A stretch of DNA of 64,000 nucleotides from Mytilus galloprovincialis (taxonomy: Eukaryota; Mollusca; Bivalvia; Mytilida; Mytilidae). The first letter of the stretch is position 1; every line of letters starts with the position of its first letter. The translations under genes and the position numbers were made by a program. Positions 1 to 12,500 of the stretch are shown here, in pieces. The notes beneath the pieces were generated by a model that worked only from the letters and a program-made list of their open reading frames with translations, made no database searches and had not been told where the DNA came from. The DNA lies in the NCBI RefSeq assembly GCF_965363235.1, contig NC_134846.1, forward strand, positions 72,142,724-72,206,723. Reading direction: 5' to 3'.

Positions 1-696
1 CAACAAAAAAAACTTAATGTTAAGGATTCTAAATCATATTGGTTAAGTATATTTAAGTACATATACTACTAAAAATAAATCAAGTATCAACAGTCTACAA
101 CACATTCTTTATAAGCAGTACTTATTAGGTATCTAAAAATTTCAACCATTTATTAATTTGAGTCAGTAAAAATTATAATTTCAGATGACCCCTTACATAA
201 AAATATGTTGAAGGTTTACCAGTTGACAGGCAAATATCTCAAATATTGTCTGTCAGTTACATTTAATCCAAGTGAAAACAATCCATATACAATTTTATTT
301 TAATACTAATCAAATTTTAATTATATTGGGAATTGTACATGTACTCCCACTCAGTTCCACAGAAAGTGAATCCTTTGGACAGTGGTAATACAATGAACTA
401 CTGTTGCCTTTATCTATCCACAAGTACCTGAGTTTTCAGTTTGGACACATGGGTGCTAATGCAACATGTTACCAAATATATTCTTTTAAATAACTAAAAT
501 AAAAACTTGTATCATCTGAATATAACCATGACATGAATCAGGACATATTGTTCATATTGCATTTAAAATGTTAAGATGGAAATGGAAAATCAAGACAAAG
601 AAAAACCAGAGGTAATAAGAAGTATTAACATTTTAAGTAGTCATAAAATATCCATATTTAATTGAGAACAACAAATCAGTGGAATTTCATATTTTA

Positions 697-765
697 TACT
701 GTGGATTCATGTATTTTGTGGATATCATTTTTTTGTGGATTGAGAAAAAAACTTGTATTTTAATG
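697..765. repeat. Fragment of a dispersed 'tgtggattcat' element
   Basis: It starts tactgtggattcat and carries a 'gtggatatca' motif, as does the longer copy at 9138-9338. Only one end of the element is recognisable. I know this as a common short interspersed repeat in bivalve genomes; the family name was not determined. Confidence 0.45.
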
Positions 766-1984
766 GATATTTTATGTATTGGTTTTGCAAATCAGAAAAC
801 TGTGAAGACAATATCAATGACAAAAACTGAAGAATAGAGAGTATTTCCTTTAGTGTTGAAAAAAAGTTTTGATGGCACATTGAACTTCCCTTTATTATAT
901 CATTGTATGTTTCAGTTTGTTAAATATTTTATATGAAAATTATCATGCTTAAATAAATTAGTAAATTTGATAAATGGAAAAATTAACCAAAAAGAATGCA
1001 AGGTAACTAAGACTACTAGGATATAAACCTCTTGATAATACAATTTACTTCTTTTTGTCAGATTACTTAAAATTATTCTTAATTCTGAAATTACTAAAAC
1101 ACTACAGTTATTGTTCTTAACAATTAAAAGTAAAAATATTGAATTCATATTTTTATTATAAATTATCTGAACATCAAAAAATTTTACAAAAGGGGAACAG
1201 AGTAGCAGAATTTAGTTTTTACATTTTTTATATATTTGACCATTTTCTTATTTTTTTTATCAATAAATTTCATCAATTCTTAATTTTGATGGAGAAGACA
1301 AGTAAAATCCAATTCTTGCATCTATGAATGTTAATGCCTGTATTTCAAAAATGATGTCAAAATCATGGTATATAACATCTGTACTGCAAAATCCTTATAA
1401 AAAATGGTTGTATAACAATTTATCCTCCAAGAATTATTTTTCCCAACATATCTACCACAGCTGTGCCACAGACATTCGCATTGGACAAGATGACAAACTG
1501 TATAAAAATTCATAAAATTTGATATAAAACTATAACATATGTGACAACTACTGCTAATAATATAAATAAACAAGACTAAGTAAAAATTATCATATTTCTA
1601 ATATATACCTGAGAATTCTAGGAAATAAGTTGGTAAAAACACTAAATCGCCACTGTCATGAAGATTTACATCTATTTTATATTTTTTTTAATATATCGGT
1701 ACTTCAAGTTTATAACAGAACTATTCCTTATTCATTAAAGAATGACTGTTGATTTGAAATAACTATCAAGACATTTGGTCTTTAAAAAATCTAGATTTTC
1801 CTAAAGTCATTGAAGCATTAGATACAGTTTATTTTCAGTAATATGGGTTGGGCTATATAAGAGGGCTGAAAAAAATGATATACATGTAAAATTTTAGGTA
1901 TGGTAAAAACTTTAAATATAAAATATATATTCAGAAATGGTTGACTTTTACTTGAGTATTTCAGGAGTGAAATTCATTGATATA

Positions 1985-2184
1985 CCATATAGCAGGTTAT
2001 TTTCGCAGGTGTAATATTTCACGATTTGAATTGAATAAGGTATACGAAATATTTTATGGTTATTATTTTGGCAGATTTAAAACTTTTATCAATACCTTTG
2101 CATGAACACTTTTAAATTGGCGGAATTTATTTTGGTGATTTTGTTCTATTGGCAAAAATAAGCGAAAATAACCCACTATACAGT
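1985..2184. mobile_element. Short inverted-repeat element (MITE-like), about 200 bp
   Basis: The left end reads atagcaggttattttcgc and the right end is an imperfect reverse complement, gcgaaaataacccactat. No coding capacity lies between. No target duplication could be defined. It is a non-autonomous DNA-transposon relic by structure only. Confidence 0.5.
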
Positions 2185-3294
2185 AATACTTTGGGTATAA
2201 GGTATTAGAAATATTAACCAAAATAATGTTACTGAAACCATTAAAGCAAAGGGACAAATATTAAATTGATCAAAAATGGTATCACAAATAGCAAATGTTC
2301 TCACATAACTAAATCATTCAAAACTAAGTGTAAAAACAGCACACAAAAAACTGTGCTTAATCTTAAATAGTAAGTTGTGTAGGAAATAATGCAAAAAAAA
2401 TCATGCTGTAATAACCAGCATATTGCATAGTTTTAAATGCACATTAAAATAGATATTCTAACAAAATAATATGTATTACAAGTCAAATAAATTAAACAAA
2501 TAAATACAATTGTTTTTGTATATATTATATTCGAAATGTGGTTAATTAAACAAGAAAATGAGTTAATCATATGTAAAAGAGAAAACAGACATTTTTAGAT
2601 TTTTTTTTAATTTTTTTTTTTTTTTCATTGCCAATACATGTGATCACAATTTTTTTGACAATGTTAACAATGAATAACATTTAGTTATAGATACAAGTTT
2701 ATCTGGATAGATGGGTCTATCCTACATTCTTCAATATTTTTGTGATTCAAAAAAGAGTAAAAAAAATAAATAAAAGGCAAAAAAACCAAAGAAGACTATT
2801 TAATTACCTTTCCAGCAATGTAAAATAAATAGTTTCAAATTCAAAATAAAAAAAAAAAAGTCTGGTTTTATCAAATTTAGTTGTACCAACAATTTTCTCA
2901 AGTTGAACAATATATTACAATACTGAAAATCTGCAAACTTATATGTTGTATTTTTTTTTAAATAATAGTATTCCAAACTGACTATAGCAAATTACAATAG
3001 AAATGGACTAGTTCTGTAATAACCTGCTTGTCCCAAAATCTCTGATACAAGTGATAATTAAAAAGATTCTCCACATCTCACACCTTTTTATATCAACCAC
3101 AGAATCCTCCAGCATCACTGTGTTAATCAAATTTGTGTCTATAAGCCCTTGAGTTTCAACACTCAAAGATTTCCTTTTTAGAAAATATCAAACTCAGACA
3201 ACTGTTTGATTTAAAGATTGTGAGTTTGTAGAGTTTTAAAAAAAAAAACACAAACTTTTGAGCTAAATAACATTGTGTAAACTTTTCCTGTGTA

Positions 3295-3522
3295 TTACTG
3301 TTGTCCGGGATGAAGTCTGTATACTAACATTCTAGTATTATGAACTCCTGTATTGATAACAAGGTGTTTAGAATCAGCTGTGAACTTCATCTGTTGGACA
3401 TCTAAGGGTATCTTCAGTTTGACGACGTCTGTTCCTGTAGTGATGTCCCAGAGAATCAGCATGTTATTCAGACACCTAGAGGCAACCCATTTACTGTCTG
3501 GTGATATAGCAATGGTGACCAC
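3295..3522 (-). CDS. Copy 1, exon 10 (last WD repeat, stop)
   Basis: Reads VVTIAISPDSKWVAS and LILWDITTG, one WD blade that is completed across the intron from KKRHTAS at the end of exon 9. It ends in RLHPGQQ and a stop. The acceptor is TTTGCAG at 3523-3529. Exon 9 ends and exon 10 begins in phase 0, as in copy 2. Confidence 0.9.
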   Translation of the reverse strand: MVTIAISPDSKWVASRCLNNMLILWDITTGTDVVKLKIPLDVQQMKFTADSKHLVINTGVHNTRMLVYRLHPGQQ

Positions 3523-6500
3523 CTGCAAATCATATTACATGTCTTTTAAATTATGAAAAACATTTCTACATTATTTTTTCTGGCTCTTGAGATTTTTTTG
3601 ACTCACGAGTCATATAACTCAATTATCTCTTCACATTCAAGCTCAAAATTACTCTTTAAAATTATATTATAGTTCAACGGTAAATATATAAAAATATATT
3701 GTTTGCATTTATTTATGATGACTGAGATGTGAACTTTACTCATGCAATTTAGATATATCTTTTACTAAACAAATGCTGAACTGAAAAACATAGGTAATCA
3801 ATTATACAAATTACAAAGTGTTTCTTGTTCTGCACAGTATGTTAAGTAATTTAAAACCAGAAAAGCAAAACAAATATTGAGTTATAAACTCATATGGAGT
3901 TATAAACTCATATGGAGTTATAAACTCATATGGAGTTATAAACTCATATGGAGTTATAAACTCATATGCAATTCTAATTTCAAAGTCAATGGAGGAGCAT
4001 GGACTATTAATCATAAGAGATATTAGATGGTAACCAGACCTACTCCACTGAATCCTTGTCATAGAATAAATTACTGGCAAAAATTGAAATGTAAATCTTG
4101 CATTATTGCATTAAAAAAATAAGGAGATGTGGTATGTAATAAATAGAAATTAATACATGGCCTTTTCCATATCAGCCTGAGTATCATCCCGAGACCCCCA
4201 TATCAGCCCAAGACGGAGTCGAGGTGTTGATATGGGTCAAGGGATGATACCCAGGCTGATATGGAAAAGGTCATGTATTAATCGCTTTATCATATACTTC
4301 CGACAATAGTTTTATGTAAGGCAAATAAACAAATGCAATAACTAAAACAGTCAAAAACTTTATAAAGAAAATAAATTATGAATCAAATATACTATAATTG
4401 TCCAACAACAGCATCACTACCTCCTTATATATGTATGGAAACATTTCCTATAGAGGCATTTTGAAAAATTTAAAGTTTGGAAAAGTTTTATGATCATTAC
4501 TACTCCATGTTTGTTGTACTCTAAAATGATTCATAATTGTCAATGGCATTTGTTAGCAAGTACTAAACTATCCCCACAAAAGTTCCCGTATAGTTTGACG
4601 TCGTCATAAAAAACATCTGACGTTACAATGGAAAAGTAAACAACCAATATCGGAAACACCGGAAGTAACTTGCAAGAGAGGCACTATTATGGGTTTTGTG
4701 CACGAGATGCACCTGATATGGTTTATCAGCCCGGGTGGGAAATTATGGCTTGTGTACTTTCGCTCATTACACATATGCAAAAGCTATCATATTAATGCTA
4801 AGTATATGATAAACAGTAATAAAAATGCATTAAAGTCTGAATTTGCAAAGTATTGATGATAATGCTTATATTTATATCAATTATTGCAGCTATATGGTAA
4901 ATTCTTATACCAAACTGGACATTACCAGAAAAGAATATGCAACCACACTGACAACAATAATAATGTCAATCATACTTGAAAACAATAACCAAGTCTTTTT
5001 CTTGCACATAATTCATTGATTGCATGTGACCCAATTAAATAAAAAAATATTCTTACCGAAGCTGTGTGCCTTTTCTTTGGTTCTTTTCTTCCCACTGGAA
5101 AGCCAGTGTTGGCCTCCCACACAATCATGTAGCCATCTTCAGATCCTATAGCTACATAAAGTCCATCTTTACTTTGTTCCACTGCTAGACTTGTCCCTTC
5201 ACACGATTTACTCAAGTGATCGGCTCGATACATAAATCCAAGTTTTACTCCCTTTGTCACTCTCTGATCAGATTTTCCAGTAGGAATATCCCAGAACACA
5301 ACCCAACGACGAGTGGTGACCATCATGACATTTCCTTGATAGGGGCAGACAACTTCTCCTAGATGTGGACTCTTTGTCAGAATTCGATTACATGGCATTA
5401 GTCCTCCTGTAGCTTGTGTTTTGTCTATAGCATAAAACCTGTGTTTATGAGACTGTGGTAAAAATCCTCCACCTTGTTTACGCCATGATGTTTGGATATC
5501 AGCATATTCTTTTTCAAGAATTTTAACTCTTAGTATGAGATAGCGTTCTGAATCATTTATGGACAGGTCTATTCTCTCATAAGCCAGCTTCTGTTTCAAC
5601 AGAAATGATGTTTTTACTTTGAGAAGACTGATATCTATTATTTCAATAAAATGAGTCTTTTCACAAGTTTTCAAGACATATAATGTCTTATGATCTTTTC
5701 CTTGGCAAAAACTTTCTACATGTCTGATGCTCATTTTCTCCAATCCTTCTTCAAAATCATACACTTTTAAAGTATGAGCTTGACTGTCTAAAACAATACA
5801 CATTGAGTTTATAGTTGCTGATACTTTGTGACCAGTGATTCCCATGTAGATTTTATCTTGAAGTTCTACCTTATCCACGGACCAGATCCTCAAATTTTTG
5901 TCTTCTGAAGCAGTTATGATGCAGTGTCCTTTGAGGTCAACATCAAAACCAACAATATCCTTCTGTGCCAGTAACTCTGAACCCCCACCACTGACCTCTG
6001 TTCTAGATGATTGATCACCATCAGTATTAAGTAATGTTGTCAGCTCCCAAATTTTTGCTGTATTCTTTTTGCTCACTGTGACAACTTGATCTTCAAGCAC
6101 TGCCACTTTCATGATTTCATTTTTTTCAGCCTTGAAATCCCCAAAGTGTTTCCCTGTCTGTGCTTTGTACATAATTATCTGCCCTTGGTTGTCTCCAATA
6201 AAGACTAAATCGTTGATCCAGCTCACTCCAAAGCTTGTTATAGTATTATTTATGTTTAACTGTTGGACAACCTCCCCATTAGAGATGTCATACACAGCTA
6301 CAAAGCCTTGTTCCAACCAAATGGCAGCCAGTGCATGGGAATGTGCTACAGATAACTGCAGTAACTTAGAAGAGCAGTCCTCAGTGATAGTTATTTTGAC
6401 CTCATCTAGGTCAACGACTGTCAAAGTTCCATCTGTTTCTCTATTACTACTTCCTACAAGCAGGTTCTCATTAAAACCAACTGCAGCAAGACCTCTGGTA

Positions 6501-9500
6501 AAAGGATGACTAGTTTTCACCATTTTTCCATTTTCTGCAGCACCAACCACATGGATTCTAATAACTCCATCTTTTTCATTTTCCTTTTCACTAACAACAG
6601 TATTTATAGTGAAAATAATCTTTAAATTGTCAATACTTGTAGTGATAATGTTAGAAACATCATTTGCCTCTTCTCTCAAGGTGATGAAGTCAACTTTCTT
6701 GAAGCTGTTTGTATCCAATATTAGAACATCACCATTGCTAAATAATATTGTCAAATGTAAGAAATCAGTACTGAGACAAACTATTGTGGGATACATCTCT
6801 TTCCCTAGATCTTCAAAAATATCAGCAAACTTCTTCATGTTTGTAAGTTGATTATGTAAATGGAATATCTGAAGGCTGTCCTTGCCTAAGTTTATTACTC
6901 TTTTCTCAGAATGATCCATTATGGGTGGCATTATTGGCTTGAAGTCTTTGTCATGGCTTAGTTGGTTAACATCATTATTAATGGCATCATAAACTAGGTA
7001 CCCTTTTTCATCATCATCTTCCTCTTTCACATTTGTCATCAAAACTGACTCTGAACCACTTGAAATGATATCGTTGACATCGTCATAGATCTTCAAAAGA
7101 GCTGATGAAGCATCTTTTCTTGGTGCAAGACATGGGAATACTGGTATAAGTAAAGGAGTCTTACTGGAGTAGACTGTATCTTTAGCTTGCTGCAGTAATT
7201 CCTTTAGATATTTCTGATCCTCATCTACATGTAATTGTGAAAGTAGATTAATTGCAAGGTTTGTCCCACTTTCATTTCCTGATTTTGAGACAAGGAAGTA
7301 ATTTCTTAATAGAGCCACCTCTTCATCATCTGTTTTGTCCAAATATTCTGTCATGTCGTCCACCAAGGTTGATAAAGGCAGGGCTTGCATTCTCATTGTC
7401 AAGAAATTCAAATTACAAAAGCATTCTGACTTGGCAATTGAAGGATCTATCTGATCTCCAGCATGGGTAATGTGATATGGGGCAGCTATCAGTTTTCTTT
7501 TATTCTTCACAACAAGTGGTTGTTTTGTGACTTGTCTGTCTGCATTCTCCACTGTCAGTTTTCGCCTGTGAAGAGTTATGTCCCTTTGAATACCATCATT
7601 GGCAATGAAATATTCTGCTAAAACCTTGTGTAATTTTTTGCCTGCACTCCCTGTTGCATATCTTCCACGAGCTGTCTCAATGAACTGCCTATGATACCAG
7701 TTCAGTGTTGTTTTACCAAATGATCTTCTCTCTACAATATATTCTCTGAGATCATATCTTATCCTTGCTACAATTACTGGTGGCATTCGTACAATGCAGG
7801 GGACTGGTGGATTATGATAGCGGTAAATATCATCTAGAACTTCATCATCACAAGATAACACATCCTCCCATTCAATATCAGAAATACCATTGTAGGCAAC
7901 TGTAATGTAACCTAGAGCATGGCTTATCAAAACTTCTCCAAATTTCTTTTCCATGTTGTCAAACAGCTGGTTAATGGCCCCTTGTACAGAATCTTGCAAA
8001 ACAAGAGCATGATCTAGTGTGTATGAGTTCCAGCTGACAGCCTCGTCTAAGATAAGTTTTAGAAACAATGGACCTCTGCAATTTCTGAATGCGCTAATTA
8101 TCTGCTTAGTTTGAATTTGTGTAACAGCTCTCTCTTTTTTTGCAAGATATTTGTCAATCATTTCAAATCCTGTATCATCAGGTAAAGACGGAACTTCTAC
8201 AAAGTTTGTAGTATCTGGAAACAGTTTCTGTAATGTGTCTAAAATTTCATGTTCCCTAGGTAATGTAGATACAATTATCCTCAAGTTTGATGGGAGGATT
8301 ATAGGCAGCCAATTTAACAAGTAGGAATCATCTTTTGCTGTAAGCTGATCTAGAGAGTCCAAAAGAATAACAATTGGCTTTTTCACCTTGCTTGACACTC
8401 GACGTAAGAATCTTGGCATATATTCTATTAGGTTTTTCATGTTTTTGTACCCAACTGGCTCCATCAATAGTTTTGCACAGTCAGCAAGTTGTCCACAAAT
8501 TCCATATAGTACATCATATATGTTCAAACTATAACCAGATGTGCCTAAAAATCTTATGATTCCAATGTGAGGCTCCATTTTAAACCATTCTGGCAGACTC
8601 TGCAAGATTTTGGCCATAACAGATGTTTTTCCAGCACCTGACGGAGCATACAGAATAAGAGGCCTTCTGGACTTGTCCTTTAGAATATATTCTTTGGCCT
8701 TCTCCAAAACATCAACTCTACCACAGAAAGTCTCGCATTTTAGTTTACAAAAGTGTTGATGATGCAGTACTTCTTGATAGTCTGAGTAATATTCTGAATC
8801 TCTAATCAGACCTTTCTGGTCTTCTCTGGCCTTATCAATAAGTTTGCAAATGTCTTCGATAAGATCAGCACAAAGACGCCTGACATAATCACGTTGCTCT
8901 GCATGTTTTTCAGGATCAATTCCACCACTATGCCATTTAACTTGATACTTATGGATTCGGCCAGATTTCTTCAATACAGATGGAATTTGTTGTCTTACTT
9001 TCTCTCTTAGCAACTTTGCTTCTTCATCAATTACCATCTAAAAGTAGAGTTTTCAACAATATTGTATTAACCACTTGTACTTTAACATTTTAAATACTTT
9101 GTACTAATGATTCTTAAAAGTTAGAATATTTCATAATACTGTGGATTCATTATTATTTGTTGGATATCAATTTTCGTGGATTTCGTGGGTAATGGTGAAC
9201 CACGAAAAAGTTCAACAAATGACAAATGTTCTTTAGGCTTGTATGCAGACTTTCACAAAACCACGGAATCAAACATCAATGAAAAATGTATGTTTTCCTC
9301 AATCCACGAATATTGGTACCCAAGAAATTAAATGAGTTTTACTTAAATATTTTAATTACATGGTGCATTTGATGATTCATAACTCAGGTACAAAGAATTA
9401 TTTGTCTTTGAAACTTTCAATATTTGAATAAAAAAGAAAATACATTACAAGTGAAATTGATATGTAAAATTGAGAATGAAAGTGGTGAATATGTCAAAGA

Positions 9501-12500
9501 GACAACAACCCAACCAAAGAGCAGAAAAGAGCCAAATGCTACCATGCATGTAATTTATACAGATATTTGATTTGTTTACATTACCTTTGTGGCAATAAGA
9601 ACAAAAATATGAAGTTTATGTGCAAACATAGTTAAATTCAGTTATAACAAATAGTCTATTTGTTTAAGACATTCTTAAATTATAACTTAGAATGTTTATG
9701 AAACAGTTTTTAATTTCATTTTTTTTTCTTAGGTAAAAGTATAATTACATTTTTTTTCTTATGGATATCTACTCAAGATGCTTGGAGATCTATTAATTTC
9801 TGTTTTGCCAATATACATGTAGCTGCCAATATCTTTATATAATCACCCACTTGGTTGCCTCTGGGTTATGTGTTTGCCTCCAGTGCAGGAGGTTGTGATT
9901 TTCAAAACCACTGCTAGGTCTAATCAGACTTAAAATATTGTTTCTGATGCTTCTCCACTTAACATTCAGCATCCTCCAGAATATGCATATTAATTTGCCA
10001 CTGAATGTTAAGCAGCCATCAATCATCACCATTTAAAAAAAAATGTAATTATTTTTTTTCCTGCAAAAGCATTGAAAGGTATTTCAATTGTATGAGTACC
10101 TTTCCATTTTTCATTTTAGTGTCGAAGTATCTTTTAGCTGTATCATCTGTGATATTATTGCCATCCAAACCACGTAAATCTCTCTGATAGGTACTGGTAT
10201 GAAGATTTGGTTCTTTAGCAGTCAAGATTCCTTTATCAACTTCAATCTCAGTAACTGTAATGTAAATGGTTATCATATTGAAGAAAAATATGTTTAAGAA
10301 GTGTAACACAGGACACTGGGTCTGAAGGGTTACACAGGACACTGGGTCTCACCTGTTTAAGAAGGGTTACACAGGACACTGGATCTCGCCTGTTTAAGAA
10401 GGGTTTCACAGGACACTGGGTCTCACCTGTTAAAGAATGGGTTACACAGGACACTGGGTCTCACCTGCAATTGCAGAGTCCTGTTATCAGTTAAATACAG
10501 CAAAATATAAAAAAAAAGACTAATAAATGCATGAATTAAAAGACGGTTTGGGCAGATAAGAATGCTGCGCAAAATTTTCCAATTTGACTATCTGTACATT
10601 ATTTCTGCTATGTCAAGGTTAAAACTGGAACTGTTGGTTCAGTAAAGGGTTTTCAATATGAATAAAAATTTAAAACTTTTATCTTTAGAGTGGGGTGCTC
10701 ATTTTCGCCATATCTTTCCATGTTTTCTTCAGTTTATGTTCAGGTCCTTATGTTTTTGAAGTATACTGATATTTCTATATGAAGATAACTTCAAATGCAA
10801 AATATTCTTAGTTTTAAAACGTGTTTGTTTTGAGAAAAATCATTTAAATGTTGGATTAAAGGGTGTTTGAAATTTCCTGATGTTTTGTCAACCAGGGACA
10901 CGTATTCGCCGTTGTTACATATCAATTTAAAATCAAATAACTGCAACTTTAAACAATATGTATCAAATAAATTTCATTATAGATGAATAGCAGACATTTG
11001 AAAGGTGTAAAAAAAACTGAAATTTAGGGCAATCAGTCAAAGAATTACTAAAGAAATACTTCTTTGAAATCGTTTTTTTCATTCAGGAAATTGGCTGAAA
11101 ATCGTTGTCCGTTTTTTCGGTCCTTTGCGGTAAGTGCTGAAAATTGGTCTCATTTTCAAAAATTATCATATTTGTAATAAAAATATAATTTACCTGCATA
11201 TTTCTTCAATTTCAACCATCCTTTCAAGTTTTTACACCTCAAAATCATAAAACAGCGAAATTGTGTCCAAGGCGAATATGAGCGCCCCACTCTACATGTT
11301 ATATAAACTTACTAAAATAAATACTAGAAACTTAATTTTAATCTATGAATGCCTGGTACTTCTATGTTCTAAAATAGAAGTTTTTTTCATTATCAATTTA
11401 AAGGATTATAACCTGAATAAAAGTATTTGTGTAGTTTGTCCTTGTTGAGTTGTTTAGTATTACAGGCTAAAGTTGCTGCTTTCCTCAGAAGTGTCTGTAG
11501 AGATGTAAAGGTTTCCTCCCAACCCATTGTGTCCTTAGCTCTTGGTTCTTCACATCCAGCAGAATAATCTCCATAGAATGTAAACTGTGATCTGATTGGC
11601 TGAAAGTATTACAATTGTCTTGAAAACATTTACAAAGGTTAAAGAGTAAATAATACCTATTAAGTCACTGCCATTGAAAGCTTGAAATAAAGCAACCATT
11701 CAAGAGGCTTCACTCATAAATTGGTTACCTGTACCTCAACAAACAATTCTTATATCTAAATAAAGTCCAGAACAAAGTTTTAATACTGCAGGCAAAACAC
11801 ATTTTAAGCTGTAATGTGGAATTTAATCAAAACTGAGGTTATTCATATATGATTTTTTAAGCTCAATAGCAAACTCAACAATACCTGTAAAATGTAGAGA
11901 GGTGGTTTAGCATTTTCATCCAGTAAATACCAAACATCCAATAGTTTAATATCAGGTAGAGAGTTTTCCATAGAAACTTTCTTTATGATATCAAATTCTT
12001 CCATATCAATTTCTACTGGGATTGGTCTAAATCCATATCTATCACCTGATATAAACTAAAATATAAAAAACAAAATTGTAAAAACTATAAAGCTTAGCAA
12101 ATAAAATTCCAATGCATTTTACATGTCTATTCCTACATTAGAAACCTGGGTAGTGATATTCTAAAGACCAATTCTGTCTCTTCATTTTTATTTAATTTAA
12201 CTTAATTTCTTGCATTTCAATTTTTTTTTATTTTGCTTCTTACTTTAGGTATACAACTGAACTGAGACCTTTCATAGGAATATCTCTGTTTTCAAAAAGG
12301 AGTTACTTCCCCTCTCATGATATAATAATAAGTGAGTCCACATTAGTTATTGAACTGTTAAGTTGTGATATCTCTTTTTGTCATTATACAGTTACTTTCT
12401 TAATACTGCAAAAACTAATATAAAAAAAGAGAATCTATAAATAAAACTTTCACCAATAATGAAATAAACACTTGTCATAAACATCAAATGGTATCATTAC

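Larger units (their letters stand above)
1..3294. other. AT-rich downstream flank, no gene seen
   Basis: No reading frame here looks like a conserved protein and no exon with credible splice sites was found on either strand. The part nearest 3294 should include the 3' untranslated region of the minus-strand NACHT/WD gene that ends at 3295, but I could not fix its polyadenylation site. The rest is low-complexity AT-rich DNA with two short repeat relics, listed separately. Confidence 0.6.
3523..5056. other. Copy 1 last intron with local repeats
   Basis: This 1.5-kb intron holds the 18-bp array at 3879-3968 and the hairpin at 4150-4283. The equivalent intron of copy 2 is almost the same length (1546 bp) but holds different repeats. 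No further exon was seen. Confidence 0.8.

Noticed and set aside
9035-9037. ATG at the beginning of the large exon as the start of the copy 1 protein
   Set aside because: It is directly preceded by a splice acceptor. Copy 2 has no ATG there, and eight upstream coding exons join in phase, including the conserved DUF4062 domain.
10248-10468. CRISPR-like array
   Set aside because: Short period with no unique spacers, in a eukaryotic intron. It is an ordinary tandem repeat.
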